A DNA stretch of 31,645 nucleotides from a virus. Under the pieces are notes generated by a model that saw only the letters and a program-made list of their open reading frames with translations, was not told the origin of the DNA and searched no databases. Each line of letters begins with the position of its first letter. The stretch's first letter is position 1. This document shows positions 22,706-29,729 of this stretch, piece by piece. Both the position numbers and the translations under genes were made by a program. The DNA lies in the IMG/VR virus record IMGVR_UViG_3300047443_000066, positions 1 to 31,645 of that record; one strand, given 5' to 3'.

Positions 22706-23238
22706 GCGTCCAGAGCGTCCTTGACGGCATGTGCCGCTACTTCGGCGGCGCGTACGACGAGCAGACCCGCACCTACCGGTCTTCACCCCTGTCGAAGTAC
22801 GGCGTCGGCGTCGTGCGCCGGGCGTGGGCGAAGCGCGACGACCACGCCGACTACTTCTGGGGCATGCCACCCGGCACCCGTAGCGGCTGCCAGATCGTCA
22901 TCTACATCCCCCGGCACTCGGAGCGCCGCATCGCCCTGGGAGGCGAGCACGGCGGCATGAAACAGGTCACCTACGAGGTGGTCCTGAACTGCTACATCCG
23001 CTCCAACTGCCCTTACGCCGAAGACGCCCAGGACGACGTCTACGCCCTCCGCGACGCGCTCGTGGAGCGCATGCGCGAAGACCGCACCCTCGGCGGCGCG
23101 GTCTTCCAGGCCGGCGAGCACAACACCGATGGCGTGGACGGCATCGACTTCCGGTACGGCCAGCCGGAGACGAAGGCCGAACTCACCAAGTCGTTCCTCG
23201 AAATCACCTTCGCGGCAATCGAGTTCGTCAGCGCCTGA
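22702..23238 (+). CDS. Probable tail terminator / head closure protein
   Basis: The protein has 178 residues with a GTG start overlapping the connector stop by 4 nt. It is mixed alpha/beta (VQSVLDGMCRYFGGAY, QIVIYIPRHSERRIALGG, QVTYEVVLNCYIRS, DDVYALRDALVERMRED, FLEITFAAIEFV). That profile and its position between connector and tail tube fit the tail terminator family, which caps the tail at the head junction. No diagnostic motif confirms it. Confidence 0.6.
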   Translation: MSVQSVLDGMCRYFGGAYDEQTRTYRSSPLSKYGVGVVRRAWAKRDDHADYFWGMPPGTRSGCQIVIYIPRHSERRIALGGEHGGMKQVTYEVVLNCYIRSNCPYAEDAQDDVYALRDALVERMREDRTLGGAVFQAGEHNTDGVDGIDFRYGQPETKAELTKSFLEITFAAIEFVSA

Positions 23239-23285
23239 CCGGCCGCGCCTTCCCCCTGATCACCTTCTCTGCCTGCGGAGTCCGC

Positions 23286-23603
23286 ATGCCCACTGCCAAG
23301 CCCCCCAAGGACGAGCCGACACCGCAGCCGGAGGAAGCTGCGCCCCCGGCCGCCGACATCCCCGCGGTGCCCGCCGCGGCGCCCGAGCCCCCCGCGCCGG
23401 AGCCCGGCACGTACGAGTACACGCACTTCGCTGACTGCGTCTACCCGCACGTCCCGCTGAGCGCCCGCGCTGCGACTGCCGACACCCCGGCGACCCGCTT
23501 CGACTGGCCGTTCGGCCCGCCGGAGGACGGCCGCTGGACCAAGACCAGCAAGAGCCCGAACCAGGCCGCCGACAACATGCCGGCCCTGTCCAGCGAGGAG
23601 TGA
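23286..23603 (+). CDS. Small Pro-rich protein before the tail tube gene, function unknown
   Basis: The protein has 105 residues with GCGGAG before ATG. The first 40 residues are Pro/Ala/Glu-rich and disordered. The remainder (YEYTHFADCVYPHVPLSARAA, FDWPFGPPEDGRW) is a short Trp/Tyr-containing region. It stops 3 nt before the tail protein's GTG, with the GCGAGGAG serving that gene inside its own last codons. Similar small proteins occur in actinophage tail clusters; no function is known. Confidence 0.55.
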   Translation: MPTAKPPKDEPTPQPEEAAPPAADIPAVPAAAPEPPAPEPGTYEYTHFADCVYPHVPLSARAATADTPATRFDWPFGPPEDGRWTKTSKSPNQAADNMPALSSEE

Positions 23604-23606
23604 TCG

Positions 23607-24848
23607 GTGCCCACGACTTACGCACCCGCCAAACAGTTCGTAGGCATCGCCACCGAGACGAGCCAGGGCACCCCCGTGGCGATGACGGCGACCGTCCTGG
23701 TCGACGAGGTAAAGCCCAAGGACAACCCGACCTTCCTCGACGACAAGTCGTGGCGCGGGTCCATGGGCACCGACGCCTTCGCCAAGATCGCCGGTACGAA
23801 GACCGCGGAAGTCGAGCTCGGCGGCCCGGCCTACGGCGACGGCCTCGGGTTCTTCCTGCGGAACATCCTCGGCGACATGGCGTACACCGGTACCTCCACC
23901 GGGACCGGCAGCACCACCCTGTCCGCGTCCGCGGCGGCCGGCGCCACGTCCATCACCACCGCGGCGAGCATCCCCGCCAGCACCACTGTGCAGATCGGTA
24001 CCGGGTCGACCGCCGAGGTGTTCGTGACGGGCACCCCGACCGGGTCCGGCCCGTACACCATCCCGCTCGCCACCCCGTCCGGTGGCCTGGCGTACGGTCA
24101 CGCCTCCGCGCAGGTGGTGCAGCCGGTCACGGCCCCCTTCACGCAGGCCCACTCCCTGCTCAACTCCGGTGGCGGGCAGCCCGTCTCCCACACCCTGACG
24201 CACTTCCTGGGCCCCACCGCGACCTCCGGCGCGCGCCAGTACCCGGGTATGTGCCTGTCCGAGCTGGGCCTGAAGTGGAACTCGGAGTCGGAGCTGCTGA
24301 CCTGGTCCGGCAAGGGCACCTCCTGGCCGTCCGTCCCGCTCGGCTCCGCGCCGGTCGCGGCCCCGTCCACGGTGCTGCCCGTCGCCTCCTGGCGCATGCT
24401 CGTGGGCATCGGCGGCCCCGCCTCCGGCGGAACGCAGATCGCGACCGTCACCGACGGCGAACTGACCATCAAGCGGGACCTGTCCCCGTACTTCACCGTC
24501 ACGGGCACCCAGAATCCCTACGTCATCCAGCGCGGCGGCCTGTCCGTCGAGGGCAAGCTCAACTTCGTCGCCGCCGACGAGAGCCCGCTGCTCTACATGC
24601 TGAACAACACTCAGCCGCAGCTCCAGCTCCTCATCGACAACGGCCTGACCGGCGTCAACAAGGTCACCTTCCAGGTCGACATGCAGCTGGCCGCCATGAC
24701 CAACTCCGAGGCCGACGGCACGAAGTCGGCCGTGGAGTACGGCAACTCCTTCCAGGCCCTGTTCAACACGACCAACGCCGGCGGCTCGGGCGGCTACAGC
24801 CCGATCAAGGTCTCCATGACCAACAACGTCCCGGCCGGCACCTACTAA
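23607..24848 (+). CDS. Major tail (tube) protein
   Basis: The protein has 413 residues. GTG at 23607 is set by GAGGAG 6 nt upstream. It starts FVGIATETSQGTPVAMTAT, then SWRGSMGTDAFAKIAG, and has GELTIKRDLSPYFTV and FNALFNTT-like late strands, as in siphophage tail tube proteins. Residues about 99-172 are an inserted GATSITT beta module, making the protein longer than simple tube subunits. It lies directly before the tail chaperones and tape measure. Its rings stack on the tape measure to build the tube. Confidence 0.75.
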   Translation: MPTTYAPAKQFVGIATETSQGTPVAMTATVLVDEVKPKDNPTFLDDKSWRGSMGTDAFAKIAGTKTAEVELGGPAYGDGLGFFLRNILGDMAYTGTSTGTGSTTLSASAAAGATSITTAASIPASTTVQIGTGSTAEVFVTGTPTGSGPYTIPLATPSGGLAYGHASAQVVQPVTAPFTQAHSLLNSGGGQPVSHTLTHFLGPTATSGARQYPGMCLSELGLKWNSESELLTWSGKGTSWPSVPLGSAPVAAPSTVLPVASWRMLVGIGGPASGGTQIATVTDGELTIKRDLSPYFTVTGTQNPYVIQRGGLSVEGKLNFVAADESPLLYMLNNTQPQLQLLIDNGLTGVNKVTFQVDMQLAAMTNSEADGTKSAVEYGNSFQALFNTTNAGGSGGYSPIKVSMTNNVPAGTY

Positions 24849-24877
24849 CCCTCACCCCCCTCGAACATCGGAGAGTC

Positions 24878-25237
24878 ATGTCCACCACCGAACGCGTCCC
24901 CCTGCCGTCCGGCGCCTGGGTCCAGCTGCGCGACCCGCACACCCTTCGCCGCGGCGACAAGCAGCGGGCCCTCCGCGCCGTGAAGGACACCGAGGGCGGC
25001 GACGTCGGCGCCGCCCTCGACCTCATCAACGGCCTGCTCCAGGTGCTCATCATCGACTGGAGCTACCCGTTCCCCATCCCCGGCGAGACCCCGGCCTCCC
25101 TGGACCTTGTGCCGCTGGAGGACGACGACGCGCTCTCCGAGGCCGTCGAGCCGGCCCGGGCGATGCTGTTCCCGGGTAAGCCCGACCCGAAGGACGCCAA
25201 GGACCCGGCGTCCCCTACCGAGCCCTCCGCCGACTAA
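24878..25237 (+). CDS. Tail assembly chaperone, short (G-type) product
   Basis: The protein has 119 residues with CGGAGAG before ATG. It reads VPLPSGAWVQLRDPHTLRRGDKQRALRAV, typical of actinophage tail chaperone G, with a helical core (ALDLINGLLQVLIIDW) and an acidic, Lys/Pro-rich end. It lies between the tail tube and tape measure genes, as expected. The following -1 frame continues as a conserved extension, so a longer G-T product is likely made by frameshifting near its 3' end. It coats the tape measure during tail assembly. Confidence 0.8.
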   Translation: MSTTERVPLPSGAWVQLRDPHTLRRGDKQRALRAVKDTEGGDVGAALDLINGLLQVLIIDWSYPFPIPGETPASLDLVPLEDDDALSEAVEPARAMLFPGKPDPKDAKDPASPTEPSAD

Positions 25238-25461
25238 GGGCACGGCTGGAGGGACACACCGTCCCGGACGGCCACCCGATCACTCCCGTCGACGAGGCGT
25301 ACGACTACCTCTGGTACGCGGAGCGATACCGGTGGACGCCGGCCCAAGTCGACGAGATCCCGGCGTGGTTGGACGTGTGGCTGCCGCGGATGGCCATGGA
25401 AGTCGACTCCGCCAAGGAAGCCGCCCACGAGAAGGCCATGCGCGACGCGGAGCGGGGGTGA
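25180..25461 (+). CDS. Tail assembly chaperone T extension, made by -1 frameshift from the G gene
   Basis: This frame is open from just after TAA at 25177-25179 to TGA at 25459-25461. It lies in the -1 frame relative to the upstream G gene. Its conserved part, DEAYDYLWYAERYRWTPAQV then PAWLDVWLPRMAMEVD, matches the T part of actinophage tail chaperones. It has no ATG, GTG or TTG before that part, so independent initiation is unlikely. The slip must fall between 25180 and 25234. A CCCCT run at 25212-25216 lets a Pro tRNA on CCT re-pair with CCC, but no textbook heptamer is present. A slip there would give a product of about 194 residues. Confidence 0.75.
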   Translation, partial: ARPEGRQGPGVPYRALRRLRARLEGHTVPDGHPITPVDEAYDYLWYAERYRWTPAQVDEIPAWLDVWLPRMAMEVDSAKEAAHEKAMRDAERG

Positions 25462-25464
25462 CCC

Positions 25465-25926
25465 ATGTCCGGGAGCGCCGTTGAGGTCACCGGTGTCTCG
25501 CAGCTGAACGCAGCCCTCATGGGCATTGTGAAGTCGCTCGACACGGCCACCAGGATCGCGACCGCGCAGGCCGCGCACCTGCTGGAGCGGGAGATCAAGG
25601 CCCAGCTGGCGACGTCCAGTCACCCGCGGGGCACACCGACACCGTCCAGCCCGGGTGAGCCCCCGTCCCTCGTGACGGGCACCCTGCGCCGCTCCGTGAG
25701 CGTCATGGGTCCCACACCGCTCGGCACCGGCCGGTGGCAGGCCCAGGTCGGCCCTACGGCCGTGTACGGGCGCATCCAGGAACTCGGCGGCGTCACCGGC
25801 CGTGGCGGCGCCACCGAGCTACCTCCCCGCCCCTACGTACGCCCGGCCTACGAGAAGTTGGCCACCTCCGGCGCGCTGACCAGCCTCTACAGCTCCGCCT
25901 GGCGCGCCGCCATGAACCGCCACTGA
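25465..25926 (+). CDS. HK97 gp10-like tail component
   Basis: The protein has 153 residues with GGGGGTG before ATG. It fits the HK97 gp10 family: an N-terminal helix (LNAALMGIVKSLDTATRIATAQAAHLL), then a GEPPSLVTGTLRRSV motif, YGRIQELGG, and the PPRPYVRPAYEK segment near the end. These proteins bridge head closure and tail. In many siphophages the gene lies before the tail tube; here it lies between the chaperones and tape measure. Confidence 0.78.
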   Translation: MSGSAVEVTGVSQLNAALMGIVKSLDTATRIATAQAAHLLEREIKAQLATSSHPRGTPTPSSPGEPPSLVTGTLRRSVSVMGPTPLGTGRWQAQVGPTAVYGRIQELGGVTGRGGATELPPRPYVRPAYEKLATSGALTSLYSSAWRAAMNRH

Positions 25927-25978
25927 CCCACCGCACGACCGCGCTCGAGGGCGCCCAACCCTGAGAAAGGGGGGCGCC

Positions 25979-28900
25979 GTGTCCGAGGGATCGCTGCTGC
26001 CGCCCGTCGTCGTCCGGCTCCTGGGCGACATGACCCAGCTCAAGGGCACGCTGGCCGAGGCCCGTACGCAGGTCGACGGCACCGCGAGCGGCTTCAAGAA
26101 GGCTGGAGCAACCGCGTACGCCGGCCTCGCCCAGATGGGCCGGTCGGTGTCCCTGATCGGCGCCGGTGTCGGTGTCGCCTCCGTGAAGATGGCCGGCGAC
26201 TTCCAGGCCGAGACCATGGTCCTGCACACCGCGGCCGGCGAGACCGTCAAGAACCTGGCCACGGTCCGTAAGGGCATCCTCGGCATCTCCGAGGGCACCG
26301 GCACCGGCATCCAGAACCTGACCGACGGCATGTACCAGATCGAAAAGGCTGGTTACAGGGGCGCCGGCGGCCTGAAGGTGCTCAAGGCGGCCGCGCAGGG
26401 CGCCCGCGAGGAGAACGCCTCGCTTGAGTCCGTCACCAACGCCATGACCAGCGTCATGGCGTCGTACCACCTCAAGGCGTCCGACTCCGTCCGGGTCATG
26501 AACGGCATGAAAACCGCCGCGGGCGAAGGCAAGATGACCATGGAGGAATTCGCTGGCAGCCTGTCGACGGTCCTCCCGATCGCCTCGGCGAACCACATCA
26601 CGTTCGAGCAGGTCTCCGGCGCCCTCGCCACGCTCACCCAGCACGGCACCAGCGCCCGCGAGGGCACCCAGGAACTCGCCAACACCATCCGGAACCTGGC
26701 CGCGCCGAACAACGTCGCCACGGCGACGATGCAGCGGTTCGGCCTGTCCTCCACGGACGTGTCGACGAAGCTGGGCAAGCGGGGTCTGACCGGCACCCTG
26801 GACCTGCTCACCCAGACCGTGCTGTCGAAGATGGGCAAGTCCGGCACGGTCCTGCTCTCGGCGTTCAACAACAGCAAGCAGGCCGCGGCCGACCTCAAGC
26901 AGATGCTCACGTCGATGCCGTCCGGGGTGAAGAAGCTCGCTACCGGGCTCCAGAACGGCTCGATCAACGTCAAGGCGTACGGCAAGGCCATCAAGCAGCT
27001 CCCGGCCGACCAGTACGCCATGGGCCAGCAGTTCGCGACCCTCTACGAGAAGTCGCACGGGTTCAACGACGCGCTCAAGCGCGGTGGGCCGGCGGCGACC
27101 ACGTACACCGACGCGATCAAGAAGATGACCGGTGGCGCGACCGGCCTCAACACCACCCTGATGCTCACGGGTGAGAACACCACGGGCTTCAAGGACCGCG
27201 TCAAGAAGGTCGGAGAATCGTTCAACCACGCCAGCAAGAACGTTGAGGGCTGGGACGCCACCCAGAAACTCTTCAACGTCCAGATGGCCAAGGCCAAGCA
27301 GACCGTCCAGGTGCTGGCCATCGAGATCGGCACCAAGCTGATCCCGGTCGTCACCTCCGTGATCGGCTGGTTCGGGAAGCACAAGGATGCCGCCGTCGCC
27401 CTGGCGGCGATCATCGGCGGTGTCCTCGCCCTGTCCGTCGTCGCCTACGCGACAAAGATGGCCATGTCCGCGGTCAAGACCGTGACCTCCTTCGCGAAGA
27501 TGGGCGTCGGAGCCGTCAAGGGCGCCGCGAACATCGTCAAGGGGTTCCGCAGCGCCTCCGTCGCCGCTGACGACGCGTCCGGGATGGCCGGTACGTTCGG
27601 CGGGAAGCTCCGCAAGGGCTTCGACGCCGCGAAGTCCGGCGCGAAGACCGCCGGCGGTGCCGTCAAGAGCTTCGCGCTGAGCGTCGGCCGGGCAACGAAG
27701 GCGGGAGCCAAGTCCGCCTGGACCGGCATGGTCTCCGGCCTGCGGACCGTGGGCACCGCGATGAAGACGGCGTCGCTGGCCGCACTGGAGTTCACGAAGA
27801 ACCTCCTCAAGTCCGCGATAGCGGGCCTGCGCGCGGCCGCGGCCTGGGTCGCGGAGAAGGTCGCTCTGGTCGCGACGGCCGTAGCGGAGAAGGCGGCCGC
27901 CGCCGCCGAGTGGCTCCTGAACATCGCCCTCGACGCCAACCCCATCGTGCTCATCGTCCTCGGGATCATGGCCCTGATCGCGGCCCTGGTCCTCGCGTAC
28001 AACAAGATCGGCTGGTTCCGAAAATTCGTCAACGCGGCTTTCAAGATGATCGGAGCCGCTATCGGCTGGGTCGTCGACTTCGTCAAGTCGCACTGGCCGC
28101 TGCTGCTCGCGATCCTGACCGGGCCCATCGGTATCGCCGTCCTGCTGATCGTCAAGTACTGGAACAAGATCAAGTCCGGCTTCCTTGACGCCTACCACGG
28201 CACGGTCAACGTCGGAAAGTCCCTGGTCAACTGGATCGCCGGCCTGCCCGGGCGGGCGCGGGACGCCCTCGTCTCCCTCGGCTCCAAGATCGTTTCGGTC
28301 GCCACCAGCGCCTGGAACAGCTTCAAGACGGCCACGGTCAACAAGGCCCTCGACCTGGTCGCGTACGTCAAGGGACTGCCGGGTCGCATCACGTCCGCCC
28401 TCGGCAAGATGGGCAGCCTCCTGCTGTCCGCCGGTAAGGACCTGATCCTCGGCTTCATCCACGGTGTCTCGTCGATGGCGTCGGCCGCGGTCGACAAGGT
28501 CAAGAGCATCGGATCGAGCGCCGTCTCCGGCATCAAGAGCATCCTAGGCATCCACTCGCCGTCGCGGGTGTTCCGGCAGATCGGTATCTACCTCAACGAG
28601 GGCCTTGTCGAAGGCCTCACCAGCTCCACGGCCAAGGTGAAGACCGCGACGAAGCGCATCGAGACCCTGCTGATGCAGACCTACAACAAGGTCGCCGACC
28701 TCAAGGGCACCCGGGGTGTCAGCAACAAGTGGGTCAAGTCCCACGAGGCCACCATCAAGAAGCTGGAGGCGTACGCCAAGAAGGAGGACAAGGTTCTCCG
28801 CGCCCTGGCCACCAAGCGCGACGCAGTCGCCAAGAGGATCAAGGCCGCGCAGAAGAACCTCAAAGACCTCCAGAAGAAGTGGGCCGACGAGGTCAAGTCC

Positions 28901-29680
28901 GTCGCAGACGGCATCAAGCAGGGCTTCTCCGTAGTCACCGAGGCCCCGCAGGACGGCGTCGCGCTGACCGCGCAAGACGTGGTCAACAAGATGCAGGACC
29001 AGATGCAGAAGGCGACGGCGTTCGCCGCGCAGCTGGAGGCGCTGAAGAAGAAGGGCCTCTCTGCGGACCTCATCGCGCAGATAGCCGCCTCCGGTGTCGA
29101 CCAGGGCGGGGCGACCGCGGCCGCGCTCTCCACGGCGACGAAGGGCCAGATAGACCAGATCAACGCCGCGAACAAGCAGACGAACGACGCCGCCAACAAG
29201 GCCGGTAAGTCCGTCGCCGACGCCATGTACGGGTCGGGCATCAAGGCCGCCCAGGGGCTGGTCAAGGGTCTGCAATCCCAGGAGAAGCAGATCGAGAAGC
29301 AGATGATGAAGATCGCTAAGGCCATGCAGAAGGCGATCAAGTCTGCTCTCGGTATTCATTCCCCGTCCCGGGTGTTCGCCGCGATCGGCCAGTGGATTCC
29401 CCGGGGCCTGGCGGCCGGCGTGGAGGGCGGCACGCACCACGCCACCCGCGCCGTCACCCGCCTCGCCGGGTCGGTGGCATCGGCTGGCGCGGGCTCGTTC
29501 ACCGGCAGCGGCCTGGCCGTGGCCGGCGCGCACAGCCGCGGCATGGTCGTGCACAACACCGTGGTCGTGAACGTGGAGGGCCACGTGCTGACCGAGAAGA
29601 AGCTCCGCGACGTCGTCGAGAAGCAGATGCTCCGCCTCGGCATGCGCAACTCGATCACGTACGCCCCGTACAAGCGCTGA
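25979..29680 (+). CDS. Tail tape measure protein
   Basis: The protein has 1233 residues and a GTG start after GAAAGGGGGGC. It sets tail length and is released into the host envelope. The N-terminal region is helical and includes LAATLTQHGTSAREG-like phage minor-tail sequence (residues about 100-330). Hydrophobic segments lie near residues 477-500, 655-680 and 705-725 (for example IVLIVLGIMALIAALVLAY). The motif IKSxLGIHSPSRVF occurs twice, near 855 and 1120, a hallmark of tape measures. A Lys-rich coiled coil lies between them. At about 0.15 nm per residue the tail would be roughly 180 nm long. Confidence 0.93.
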   Translation: MSEGSLLPPVVVRLLGDMTQLKGTLAEARTQVDGTASGFKKAGATAYAGLAQMGRSVSLIGAGVGVASVKMAGDFQAETMVLHTAAGETVKNLATVRKGILGISEGTGTGIQNLTDGMYQIEKAGYRGAGGLKVLKAAAQGAREENASLESVTNAMTSVMASYHLKASDSVRVMNGMKTAAGEGKMTMEEFAGSLSTVLPIASANHITFEQVSGALATLTQHGTSAREGTQELANTIRNLAAPNNVATATMQRFGLSSTDVSTKLGKRGLTGTLDLLTQTVLSKMGKSGTVLLSAFNNSKQAAADLKQMLTSMPSGVKKLATGLQNGSINVKAYGKAIKQLPADQYAMGQQFATLYEKSHGFNDALKRGGPAATTYTDAIKKMTGGATGLNTTLMLTGENTTGFKDRVKKVGESFNHASKNVEGWDATQKLFNVQMAKAKQTVQVLAIEIGTKLIPVVTSVIGWFGKHKDAAVALAAIIGGVLALSVVAYATKMAMSAVKTVTSFAKMGVGAVKGAANIVKGFRSASVAADDASGMAGTFGGKLRKGFDAAKSGAKTAGGAVKSFALSVGRATKAGAKSAWTGMVSGLRTVGTAMKTASLAALEFTKNLLKSAIAGLRAAAAWVAEKVALVATAVAEKAAAAAEWLLNIALDANPIVLIVLGIMALIAALVLAYNKIGWFRKFVNAAFKMIGAAIGWVVDFVKSHWPLLLAILTGPIGIAVLLIVKYWNKIKSGFLDAYHGTVNVGKSLVNWIAGLPGRARDALVSLGSKIVSVATSAWNSFKTATVNKALDLVAYVKGLPGRITSALGKMGSLLLSAGKDLILGFIHGVSSMASAAVDKVKSIGSSAVSGIKSILGIHSPSRVFRQIGIYLNEGLVEGLTSSTAKVKTATKRIETLLMQTYNKVADLKGTRGVSNKWVKSHEATIKKLEAYAKKEDKVLRALATKRDAVAKRIKAAQKNLKDLQKKWADEVKSVADGIKQGFSVVTEAPQDGVALTAQDVVNKMQDQMQKATAFAAQLEALKKKGLSADLIAQIAASGVDQGGATAAALSTATKGQIDQINAANKQTNDAANKAGKSVADAMYGSGIKAAQGLVKGLQSQEKQIEKQMMKIAKAMQKAIKSALGIHSPSRVFAAIGQWIPRGLAAGVEGGTHHATRAVTRLAGSVASAGAGSFTGSGLAVAGAHSRGMVVHNTVVVNVEGHVLTEKKLRDVVEKQMLRLGMRNSITYAPYKR

Positions 29681-29729
29681 CAACCCGTAAGGACAAGGGC
29701 GCCGCCGGGCGCCAGATTGGTGGTGCCCG

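Noticed and set aside
19112-22870. 1252-codon open frame on the minus strand
   Set aside because: It covers the scaffold, capsid and connector genes in antisense, has low-complexity Arg/Gly/Val composition, no family motif and no ribosome site. It is a by-product of very high G+C.
25238-25461. Tail chaperone T extension as an independent gene
   Set aside because: No ATG, GTG or TTG precedes its conserved part, and it joins the G frame as a -1 shift, the usual arrangement for tail chaperones.
25793-28462. 889-codon open frame on the minus strand
   Set aside because: It is antisense to the tape measure gene, which has clear family motifs. The minus-strand product shows no domain and a composition typical of GC shadows.
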